Under the pieces are notes generated by a model that ran no database searches, was not told the DNA's origin, and saw only the letters and a program-made list of their open reading frames with translations. Shown here piece by piece: positions 35,382 through 42,393 of a stretch of DNA of 42,393 bases (positions are counted from its first letter, which is position 1; each line of letters opens with the position of its first letter). The stretch is from Bradyrhizobium sp. CSA112 (GTDB taxonomy: Bacteria; Pseudomonadota; Alphaproteobacteria; Rhizobiales; Xanthobacteraceae). The translations under genes were made by a program, and so were the position numbers. Location: the NCBI RefSeq assembly GCF_029051645.1, contig NZ_JAACFS010000049.1:1-42393 (forward strand), in the 5' to 3' direction.

Positions 35382-35569
35382 CTTGTTAGAGCCTGCGCTG
35401 ACGATGTTCCAGCATATCGCGCAACCAGTTGCGGAATTCGCCCCACTGCCGTGGAAGGCAACTAGCTGCAGGGCAAGGATTTGGATCTATAGAACGAAGC
35501 TTAGGCCATGATGAAGCATTTTTCGTTGAAGACCCATATAGGCAATCACAAGCTGCGTCCGAAACGCAG

Positions 35570-36766
35570 ATGCTGAACTACGGCTACGACCCGCAATTAT
35601 CGCAAGGAGCGGCTAAACCGCCGGTCTTTCTGACCTCGACCTTCGTTTTCCGGACTGCCGAGAAGACGGGATGGACTTTCGATTTCGTCTCAGATCGGCG
35701 CGAGCCTCCCGAGGGAATGGGACGCAGGCCTAGTTTATTCGCGGTTCAATCACCCCAACAGCGAAATTGTCGAGGACGGGATTTCCATCTACGAGCGCAT
35801 AGAGAATTGCGCACCATCCGGCATGGCGGTGATTGCGACGACGATCCTCGCGTTCGGCAAGCCCTGGCGACGTGATTCTGCACTCTCAACCCACTCTACG
35901 GTGCACCGGAAGCGTTGCTTGTGAAGACGCTTGCGGGCTTTTCGATTCGGTGCCGTCGGCTTTGCCGACGGCCTCGACGAGACCGGAGTCAGGCTGGCGG
36001 CGGGGGACGCGATACACAAAGGTAGGGTTCCAATGATTTTCATCGAAACTCTGGCAACCCCAACCGATGGGCCGGTCGATATTGCGATGGTCCGCCGCGT
36101 CGCAGAGATGACCGACCGCGCCCAGGGGCACACGCCAATCGTCGCGTGCGATAACACATTGCTAGGGCCAGTGTTCCTGCGCCCGATCGAACATGGTGCG
36201 GATTTCACTTTGTATTCACTGACCAATATGTCGCGGTCATTCAGACCTGATCGCTGGCGCTGCGCTCGGGTCAAGAGCCCTCATGAAGGACGTCAAAGCG
36301 CCGCGAGGCGCCACCCGCACCCAACTGGACCCGCATTCCTGCTGGATGATCAGCCGCTCGCTCGAAACACTGAGCCTTCGCATGGAAAAGCCGATAGAAA
36401 TGCGCATCTCGTAGCGCAATACCTGCGCGACTACGAAAAAGTGGCCTCGCTCACCACGAGGCAGACGAGCCGCGGGCCGGCTATTCGCGAAGCAATGCAC
36501 TGGCACAGGTTCCACATTTTCGTTCGATACTGTCGACGGAAAAGCCGCCGCATACAAATTTCGGAACGCGCTGAAACTCTTCAAGCTGGCAGTGAGCCTG
36601 GGCGGTACCGAGTCGCTTGCCAGCCCGCAAGCAGGGCGCACTCAGGTGTTACGACTCACATCCGGGAAAAATCGGCGTCCTCGACTCCACCATCCGGCTA
36701 TCGATCGGCATCGAACATCCGTCGGACCTAATTGCATATATCGCGCACGCGTTGACCGAGGCATAG
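35570..36766 (+). pseudogene. Cystathionine gamma-synthase/methionine gamma-lyase family, decayed
   Basis: Pieces in several frames read as one trans-sulfuration PLP enzyme: GAAKPPVFLTSTFVFRTAEK, EPPEG, VYSRFNHPNSEIVEDRISIY, PMIFIETLATPTDGPVDI, IVACDNTLLGPVFLRPIEHG, then the region around the PLP lysine, where frame changes destroy the TK-V-GHSDLIAG motif, and a tail KIGVLDSTIRLSIGIEHPSD to the stop at 36764-36766. At least four frameshifts are needed. Members use O-acylhomoserine or methionine-like substrates. It ends the gene cluster that starts with the cupin. Confidence 0.75.
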
Positions 36767-37482
36767 CTGCAGGCGTGCGGCTGCTGGGACCGCCCCGCCA
36801 GGCGCCCATAAATGCTGTCCCGCGGGGCTTGTTGCCAACTCGACACCTCGGTCCGGTAATCACTTTGACGACGTGCTTGTGACCTCCGAGCAACCCTGAG
36901 CTGCGCTGCGCAGAATGCGTGATGGGCAAGCTGCCAGCGCGACTGCTCTTTTCGTCCACAGAGGTCTGATTGCCATATCGATGCCATTAACCGGGCTATC
37001 AGGAGCATAGATGCAGCAGCAGCATCGCTAAAGGAGAACCGTAAGTGCGCGTTAGTCCGTATTTTGAGGATCAAGGCTCGCGCGCTGCAACTGCTAACTA
37101 GCTTTCGGCCCACCACATTCCCTCGAATCAAAGGGGAACTCCGACATTCCGTGCGCAGCGCACTCAGCCAAGCACGCGACGAGATGTACAAGCGCGAGAG
37201 ACCCCGCATCATGGGGTCGCGAGCGGAACGCGCTGCTGCGTATCGGCGCACTCACTTCAACATCGGCAACTTCGCGCGAGCAGAGCGGGAAATTCGCAAG
37301 CTCATGTGGACGCGGCTGCACCACTGACAGTGGCGCCTTTATTTTACCCAGCGCTCGGTATCGGCAACTCTTACATATATTGCAGCGTTTTGGCATAAGA
37401 TCAAATCGCGCGCGAGCCTCGCGCCACCGCATCGTCTGAATGTTTTAGACGCGACACTCTTCGGCTGCATTTGCATCTCAAC
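36767..37482. other. Unassigned stretch
   Basis: About 0.7 kb. A plus-strand frame ending 37327 (with ATG at 37064) reads ERAAAYRRTHFNIGNFARAE near its end and is mildly protein-like; its frame is open back to about 36960 without a ribosome site. I cannot name it. Nothing else is visible. Confidence 0.3.
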
Positions 37483-37762
37483 CAGGGACTCGAAACCTAA
37501 ATGGACGTTACAAATAGCGGCGTTTCGTCGAGAGACTCTGCGGGCATCGCAAGAGACAGCAAATCCGAGCTTAATAAAGCTCGTCACCGACCGCTACTTC
37601 AAACGCGAGCGGAATGGACGCTACCTGCTCGGCGAATCTGTTTCCGACCTGTTAAAGCGCGTCAAGGCGCAGAAGCGCGAAGAAGAGACGAGCCCCGCCT
37701 CACAGGATCTGCTCATCGCCCGATCCGAAGAGCGCTTAATGTCGGCGCCGACAAGCCACTAG
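37483..37762 (+). pseudogene. Startless protein-like frame
   Basis: One frame reads KPKWTLQIAAFRRETLRASQ, LIKLVTDRYFKRERNGRYLL, GESVSDLLKRVKAQKREEE to a TAG at 37760-37762. Charged and helical, it looks like a real C-terminal region of a DNA-associated small protein, but no start codon is evident. Probably a remnant. Confidence 0.3.
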
Positions 37763-37979
37763 ATTAAGCAACACTGCGCAATCCTCAAGGAGATCTGCGG
37801 CGTGCTCAAGTAGACATCTTGCGATCCCATCGATAATTGCAACCGGATCCGGCGTTACGTCGAAGCGCGCCGCGATGATGTTCGAGCGCTGAACAAACGT
37901 TCACACGATCCCGTTCGGCTCGCCGAAGAACGCAGGAATGCCAATCCAACCACTACTGACGACGAGAAGGAGGATCAAC

Positions 37980-38186
37980 GTGTCTGAGCAGCGAATGATC
38001 ACGGCAGGCGATTCGATCGCGAGGATCGATCGTGTCTTTCAGAACTTTCGGAAAATGATCGATACTGACAATTCGATTTCCCCTTGCGTTCGAGGCGCGA
38101 TGCACGCATTGCTCGATGAGGATCTTCTTTTGGCGAGAGCGAGAATTCTCGACTATATCGCGAAGCATGAGGCGCACCGGCGATGA
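37980..38186 (+). CDS. Micro-operon gene 1, 68-aa hypothetical
   Basis: The GTG at 37980 sits six bases after a perfect AAGGAGG, so the start is well supported. The product MSEQRMITAGDSIARIDRVF continues through MHALLDEDLLLARARILDYI; mostly helical, no membrane segment. I do not recognise it. Its TGA overlaps the ATG of the next gene by ATGA. Confidence 0.6.
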   Translation: MSEQRMITAGDSIARIDRVFQNFRKMIDTDNSISPCVRGAMHALLDEDLLLARARILDYIAKHEAHRR

Positions 38187-38350
38187 GTATCCCTGCGGAC
38201 GTTTCAGGTGCTGAGGCCCTTGCCCTCGCCGAGGAGCGGTTCGCGTACGCTTGCGCGGTAATTGACGCTAATCCCGACGTGCTGCTCGAGATTCGCGACC
38301 TGTCGCTGGAGTTCAGGATGCGGATCATCCCGCAAGCGGGGACGTCATGA
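38183..38350 (+). CDS. Micro-operon gene 2, 55-aa hypothetical
   Basis: Starts in the ATGA overlap and encodes MSIPADVSGAEALALAEERF then CAVIDANPDVLLEIRDLSLE. Acidic and helical. Again ends in ATGA shared with the next ORF. Translational coupling on both sides supports it as a gene despite its size. Confidence 0.5.
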   Translation: MSIPADVSGAEALALAEERFAYACAVIDANPDVLLEIRDLSLEFRMRIIPQAGTS

Positions 38351-38466
38351 CGCGGTCCCCGCAGCACCAGCACTCGCCCAAGATCGAGGGCATCGCGCGA
38401 AAGCTCGAGATCGTGGTGGCGGAGCTAGCTTCGCTTTCGAATGCTGCTCGCAGCGAGCGGCATTAA
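38347..38466 (+). CDS. Micro-operon gene 3, 39-aa hypothetical
   Basis: Starts in the ATGA overlap; product MTRSPQHQHSPKIEGIARKL then EIVVAELASLSNAARSERH. A short basic-to-neutral helix with heptad-like spacing of hydrophobic residues. Function unknown. Confidence 0.45.
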   Translation: MTRSPQHQHSPKIEGIARKLEIVVAELASLSNAARSERH

Positions 38467-38645
38467 GGCGCCGCCACCTCTCGATGAGGATTATAGCAGT
38501 ATTCAGCGGGTCGCGGAGATCCGTCACGTTAGCCCCGAGGGGTGCTCTCTCGCATTTCGCCGGGGCAAGCTACGTGCCGAGAAGCGCGGTGGCCGCTGAC
38601 ACGGTTGCGCGGTATAGCCGTACATCAACCGACAATAGGCAAATC

Positions 38646-38960
38646 ATGGACAAGGTTTCACAAATCGAGGCGGAGCTTCGACAGATGGCAGCAGTGTATG
38701 CCCGTAAATGCATTGCGCTTGCCAAGCTGCAGGAGGCGTACTGTAGCAAACTCAACGAGTGCTCGAGGCCGAGCTGGCGCGCGACCGACACAGCACCGCT
38801 GGGACCCGCGAACGAGATGATCATCACCGACGCCTGTGCTGCGATCGACCAGGGTTTCCGAAAGGATTGTAGAGACCCGATGAATGGGCACATTGACCAT
38901 CCCGGCGTGTCTAGCGGGACCACGGCCGAGGTGAGAGAGTTGCGTCTCGGTCTGTTGTAG
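38646..38960 (+). CDS. Hypothetical protein, helical N-terminus
   Basis: A 104-aa frame starting MDKVSQIEAELRQMAAVYAR then IALAKLQEAYCSKLNE, a likely coiled coil. The second half is less regular. No convincing ribosome site. It may belong with the micro-operon upstream (180 bases away) or be chance. Confidence 0.35.
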   Translation: MDKVSQIEAELRQMAAVYARKCIALAKLQEAYCSKLNECSRPSWRATDTAPLGPANEMIITDACAAIDQGFRKDCRDPMNGHIDHPGVSSGTTAEVRELRLGLL

Positions 38961-39114
38961 GTTGTTGCCATCGTTCAGGTACTTCACGACTTATCGAGTT
39001 GTCGTTGCCCTGCCAACATCAGCGACGGTCGCCAGCCACTCTGAATTCAAGCAAAGTGCGCTTGCGACTTCACGACAATAAGGGCTCCTCGGTTAGCGGC
39101 CTCTTTCATTTACG

Positions 39115-39312
39115 TTACCGAGCCCGCTCATTAGCGAAAGCAGACGCCCATCTCCTTCGGAATTCGGAAACTTGCCCGCCCTTCGAGCGAGCGTCCCGGT
39201 AGGCATTTCGATAGTTGGGCCTTCGGCGGACCGCCTCCCAGGCGAAATCCGCCACCTCCCCTGACTTGATGGCGTGCTGATACGCGCCCGGCAGCCAGTC
39301 GAACTCGGACAT
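39115..39312 (-). CDS. DUF6499-type small protein of conjugative elements
   Basis: The 65-aa protein MSEFDWLPGAYQHAIKSGEV, ADFAWEAVRRRPNYRNAYRD follows the short DUF6499 pattern (S-FDWR-..-AAD-AWE-LRRNP-YR). In proteobacterial integrative elements such ORFs lie next to DUF2285 genes and regulator genes, and the related Mesorhizobium FseA system activates excision. It lies 127 bases downstream of the DUF2285 gene. The domain is complete but the remaining element genes are absent. Confidence 0.65.
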   Translation of the reverse strand: MSEFDWLPGAYQHAIKSGEVADFAWEAVRRRPNYRNAYRDARSKGGQVSEFRRRWASAFANERAR

Positions 39313-39439
39313 TGCTCTGATCCCCTGCCGTAAGGCGATTGCGAAATGTCTATGAAGCCTTTGGTTGTTGGGGAAGCCACCAATTGTGCATTGCGTGATG
39401 CGTACAGGCGATCACGTTGTCAGTGGGAGAAATCCATTC

Positions 39440-39820
39440 TCAATTGCGAATTCTAATCGACAAATTCTTGCTATTTGGTCGCGCCGCCGCGCGCAGCAAA
39501 TCGCGGTAACCGTGATCAGCCATCCATTTTGCTCGCGCCAAGTGACTATCAAACGCATTGCGAGCGCACGCCGGCTCGCGATCTGGATCAATATACAAGA
39601 CCATCCGAGCCACCTCTTTCCAGTCGGCGCCATCGGTCTCGGCATCGAGAAGCCGCCAATACGTCACGAGATGCTGTTCATCGTAGCCCGTGAGCACCGG
39701 ATCATCCGGAGCTGAATCGGCGACATCAGGATCGAGTGGCGGGGTCTCATGGGTGTTACCAACAACTCCGTTGCTCGAATTTCGTCCCCTGGTGTGTGGA
39801 CTTCTCCACACAACCGCCAT
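39440..39820 (-). CDS. DUF2285-family protein of conjugative elements
   Basis: A 126-aa frame whose core reads LTGYDEQHLVTYWRLLDAET, DGADWKEVARMVLYIDPDRE and SHLARAKWMADHGYRDLLR, the DUF2285 pattern. The first 30 residues are poor and the true start may be later, at an alternative codon. DUF2285 proteins accompany integrase, relaxase and regulator genes in alphaproteobacterial ICEs. Here it is isolated, so the element is a remnant. Confidence 0.7.
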   Translation of the reverse strand: MAVVWRSPHTRGRNSSNGVVGNTHETPPLDPDVADSAPDDPVLTGYDEQHLVTYWRLLDAETDGADWKEVARMVLYIDPDREPACARNAFDSHLARAKWMADHGYRDLLRAAARPNSKNLSIRIRN

Positions 39821-40172
39821 AAAGCGATCAAGTCCAGCATAAAAATTCCTCAGAAGGACTAGTCATGAGACTAGTCGCGATCCGCTCGCATCACTGGGCT
39901 AATCGCTTTGTCCGCGTATTATACCACCTAGCGCAATATACGCGATTGCTTCCTATCCTGCAGATGGACATTCGCAAGGTCTTTGGAGCAGATGGTCGAT
40001 TTCGCTTGGCCCTAGGCCGGCTAGCGCCGCGCTTGGCTGATTGTGCCTTCTTCGTGGAGATCGGGGTACGCTTCGGCCCGCTGAACTGGTTGTTCATCAC
40101 CGTGCCCGGTGCATGAATATGCGGCTCCCACCGCCGCCACTCCGATCCCCGACTGAGCATTCGCCTGCCCCT
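39821..40172. other. Unassigned stretch upstream of the DUF2285 gene
   Basis: About 350 bases. Open frames occur on both strands (for example plus 39865-40116) but none is recognisable. A short CACA-rich dyad lies near 39790-39810. No RNA gene seen. Confidence 0.35.
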
Positions 40173-41189
40173 CTATGCGCCCGCGCGGTTGGCCCGCGCG
40201 GCGATATCGGCGCAGCGCTCCATCAGACTCTCGAAGGGTTCGGCATCTTCCAAGAGCAACCCGTCCTCGACCATGCGGCCATAGTCTTCCTGCAGCACCT
40301 TGGAGGCATCGCCGCCCGGCACGATCTGCAAACCGCCGTTTACGGCCGCCACGTAATCGATCGGACTGCGGTCGGCGGCCTTCTCGGCGAAGAACATGCC
40401 CTTGTGGCGCGCGACAGCGTTCGCCAACTCCCGATCCGCGAAAGCCGCATCCGCAAGACCGGCCTCATCCAGCCGCACGACATCGTGCCAGTGTCGTGCG
40501 AAGCGATCGCCGCGGAGCCGCTCCTGCAGACAGAAGACGTGGATCGCCGTCGCCTTTTCCCAGAAGGTTCGCTCGGCATGCATCACGCGGGGCCGGGCCA
40601 TTGGGAAGACCACGCCTTCGACCAGGCCCGATGCGTCGCAGGTAATGTCCCGCAGGCTTGCCGGCTCGCCCGTCGATCGCGCGCCGAATTCGAGCATCAC
40701 GCTTGGCGCCACGTAGCCGGAGCCTGCGGCAATCGCCTCATAGTCGATGAACAGCTTCTCGCGCTCGACGCGGATCGTGGCAGGCAACGCCTCCGCGGCC
40801 AGCGCGTCCGCGATGACCGGCTGTGCGGTCCCCGCCACCCACTCCGGCAAACGCTTGCGCACCTCACTCGACCAGCGCTTCTCCTCGCTGCGCGTTTTCG
40901 GCAACGCCTCGCCGTTGTCGCCCACCAGATCCGGCGCAATTGCCCGGATGTCGTAGGTCAGGTCGACGTCCTCGGAAAAACGCCGGATGACTCCATAGGC
41001 CTTCGACAGCGATGTGCCGCCCTTGAACACCAGATGCTCGCCGAGCGCCGATCCGTAGAGCGTGGCGAGCGCCCAGACGACCCACACATCCTTCTCGAGA
41101 AGGTGCGCTGGTCGTCCCGACTGGTCGGCCGCGACGCTCAGCGCCTCGTGGCGATCGGCCACCGGGAGGTGGAGAAAGGCGTCAGCCAT
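40173..41189 (-). CDS. AbiEii-type nucleotidyltransferase toxin
   Basis: A 338-aa protein from ATG 41189 (MADAFLHLPVADRHEALS). The fold signature is HLVFKGGTSLSKAYGVIRRF then SEDVDLTYDI, the GS/GT-S-X-D-X-D nucleotidyltransferase motif of the AbiEii/DUF1814 family, followed by ARPRVMHAERTFWEKATAIH and KGMFF. Such toxins modify tRNA or other RNA to stop growth, and the AbiE systems act in phage defence or element stability. It overlaps the antitoxin stop by eight bases, so the two are coupled. Confidence 0.88.
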   Translation of the reverse strand: MADAFLHLPVADRHEALSVAADQSGRPAHLLEKDVWVVWALATLYGSALGEHLVFKGGTSLSKAYGVIRRFSEDVDLTYDIRAIAPDLVGDNGEALPKTRSEEKRWSSEVRKRLPEWVAGTAQPVIADALAAEALPATIRVEREKLFIDYEAIAAGSGYVAPSVMLEFGARSTGEPASLRDITCDASGLVEGVVFPMARPRVMHAERTFWEKATAIHVFCLQERLRGDRFARHWHDVVRLDEAGLADAAFADRELANAVARHKGMFFAEKAADRSPIDYVAAVNGGLQIVPGGDASKVLQEDYGRMVEDGLLLEDAEPFESLMERCADIAARANRAGA

Positions 41190-41775
41190 GCGCCGCCTTT
41201 CCCACACTGCGCGCCAGCCAGGTCGGAAGCTGCGGCGCTGCCGCGACCAGTTCGCTGAAGGTGGACGGCGGGAGCTTCCGCTTCAGTGTTTTCAATGCGG
41301 CTTCTGCCTTCTCCGGCCCGAGCCAGGCCAGCGCCCGCACTGCCTCGCCAGCCGGCTTATAGGCCAGGGCGAGTTGCCAGCGCGGAGCATGACGAAGTTC
41401 AACGACCTGCTTGCCGAGATTCATCGTTCGGCTGCGGCCGGAGGTCAGATAGACCGACCGAACCGGCACCTGGGTCGTCAGGCCGAGGGTGTTGGCCGCC
41501 GCCGCCCCGCTCGGGACGATGACTTCGCCGCGCTGGTTGGCGAGCGCCTCGACCGCCTGCTGGACTGATGGAGCCCTCGTACCGAATCGGCTCGTGATGG
41601 GACGGAGATAAACGCCCCGACCGGCCCGGATCAGGTGGCCCCGCTCGGTCAGCCGCGACAAGGCCTGATCCACCGCGGCGCGATTACCGAGGTGAAGCAA
41701 GCTCTTAGCCGCCAAGGGCGTGCCTTCCGGCAGTCCTTTGGCATGCGCAAGAATCTGTTCGGTTAACCGTTGCAT
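41182..41775 (-). CDS. AbiEi-like antitoxin (DUF6088 type)
   Basis: A 197-aa protein with an N-terminal winged helix (GTPLAAKSLLHLGNRAAVDQ, LSRLTERGHLIRAGRGVYLR) and a C-terminal antitoxin domain (VIVPSGAAAANTLGLTTQVP, RHAPRWQLALAYKPAGE). AGGAG six bases before ATG 41775 decides the start over the ATG two codons earlier. It neutralises the toxin downstream and should repress its own operon through the palindrome at 41786. Confidence 0.85.
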   Translation of the reverse strand: MQRLTEQILAHAKGLPEGTPLAAKSLLHLGNRAAVDQALSRLTERGHLIRAGRGVYLRPITSRFGTRAPSVQQAVEALANQRGEVIVPSGAAAANTLGLTTQVPVRSVYLTSGRSRTMNLGKQVVELRHAPRWQLALAYKPAGEAVRALAWLGPEKAEAALKTLKRKLPPSTFSELVAAAPQLPTWLARSVGKAAHG

Positions 41776-41785
41776 GGCCATCTCC

Positions 41786-41813
41786 TGTCAGAAATATACG
41801 CAGTTTTCTGACA
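41786..41813 (-). promoter_or_regulatory. Palindromic operator of the AbiE operon
   Basis: A perfect 9-bp inverted repeat TGTCAGAAA/TTTCTGACA with a 10-base spacer lies 11 bases upstream of the antitoxin start, overlapping where the promoter and ribosome site must be. AbiEi antitoxins bind such repeats cooperatively to repress the operon. Confidence 0.65.
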
Positions 41814-41855
41814 TTTTTCAAGCCCAAGGTATCCCCTCGGACCCGTCCGTTCCTC

Positions 41856-42257
41856 CTAGATCAAGGGCGCGCCCTTATCGAGCAGACCGTCGAGGAAGTC
41901 CTCCCGCGAGCCGATCGGTCCCGCGAGGGTCGCAAGGATCAGCGCCTCAACGACCTGGCGGGCCAATGACCGCGCCATCACCCGCTCTTTCGTCGAAATG
42001 GCCGTCATGGCGCGCCCATGCAGGAATGCGCTCCGCACGTTGAAGAGTTGCTCATACTGGTCAGCGAAGCGTCGATCGCCCAGCAGGCCGGCCACCCGTC
42101 CCCGCATTCTATTTGTGGAGCGCGCATCCCTTTGTGGCGGTCACCCTTGCATTCGGCCGCAATGACATGGTCTCCGACAGCCGCGACGACATCACCGAAC
42201 CCGGACTTCGGGTTGATGGTGATCGTCTGGTCCGCCGGATTGCGATAGACCCCGCCA
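41856..42257 (-). pseudogene. Broken nuclease-like plus HEPN-like gene
   Basis: Reading from 42257, a stop directly precedes GYGGVYRNPADQTITINPKS, then GFGDVVAAVGDHVIAAECKG, which resembles a restriction-endonuclease-like core (D...E-C-K). Near 42107 the frame changes and continues AGLLGDRRFADQYEQLFNVR, SAFLHGRAM, the pattern RxxxxH of HEPN-type domains, ending at 41856. Both the beginning and the joint are lost. It sits just upstream of the AbiE operon on the same strand and may be an old defence gene. Confidence 0.45.
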
Positions 42258-42393
42258 TAGCCTAGCTAGTCTTACTGAGTCAGAGTGTCGCGGTCTTTGT
42301 CGACAGGAATCATATATTTGAGAAGACTCACTTTTCAGCATGGGGAGGCTGAGATGGGTCTCACAAGATCGGGAGACGTAGCGTCGCGGTTTT

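Noticed and set aside
30432..36766. Claiming this cluster as the bradyoxetin or rhizobitoxine pathway
   Set aside because: No RtxA/RtxC gene is seen, and bradyoxetin biosynthesis genes are not known to me; the link would rest only on location near nolA.
1..42393. CRISPR arrays, tRNA or rRNA genes
   Set aside because: No regularly spaced direct repeats, cloverleaf-forming sequence with a TTCGA loop, or rRNA segments were recognised.

Overview
The window looks like part of the symbiosis island of a Bradyrhizobium-type soybean or legume symbiont. The evidence is the contiguous gene order nolA, nodD2, nodD1, nodABCSUIJ, nolO, nodZ, fixR, nifA, fixA, the order I recall for B. diazoefficiens USDA110, here mostly on the minus strand. 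Coding GC is high, pseudogenes and IS fragments are abundant, and a type III effector is present. No rRNA, tRNA or CRISPR array was seen. All identifications are from reading the sequence; no database search was run.

Layout. (1) 1-3.1 kb, minus strand: a transposase start, then a haem-uptake block read as hmuQ, hutX, exbB, exbD, tonB. exbB and exbD are each broken by a small indel in a short repeat. (2) 3.2-8.1 kb, minus: fixR (frameshifted), nifA, fixA and a truncated fixB, with two sigma-54 promoters and a RegR box. (3) 8.6-13.7 kb: an accessory insertion between fixR and nodZ. It holds a NopM-type E3 ubiquitin ligase effector, remnants of IS66, IS256 and IS5 family transposases, and a sulfotransferase beheaded at the IS256 junction. 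(4) 13.7-24.8 kb, minus: the nod operon behind one nod box. It makes, exports and decorates a Nod factor with predicted N-methyl, carbamoyl and fucosyl groups. A truncated response-regulator receiver ORF sits between the nod box and nodA and is translationally coupled to nodA. (5) 24.8-29.8 kb, plus: nodD1, nodD2 and nolA. A degenerate nolA 5' end and a nodC scrap lie between the two nodD genes, pointing to a duplicated nodD-nolA unit.

(6) 30.4-36.8 kb, plus: a perfect -24/-12 promoter precedes a cupin gene, a periplasmic amino-acid binding protein, a HisC-like aminotransferase fused to a luciferase-like flavin monooxygenase (one frameshift), a small secreted protein and a decayed cystathionine gamma-synthase-family gene. 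I regard this as the least explained and most interesting part: a possibly symbiosis-regulated small-molecule pathway. (7) 37-42.4 kb: mobile-element debris. It includes a micro-operon of three tiny overlapping ORFs, a DUF2285/DUF6499 pair typical of integrative conjugative elements, an AbiE-type toxin-antitoxin pair with a palindromic operator, and a broken nuclease/HEPN-like gene.

How it fits together: NodD proteins switch on the nod operon through the nod box; NolA is a MerR-type regulator whose promoter architecture occurs three times here; FixR-NifA and RegR control nitrogen-fixation genes, including fixA and probably the cupin cluster, through sigma-54.
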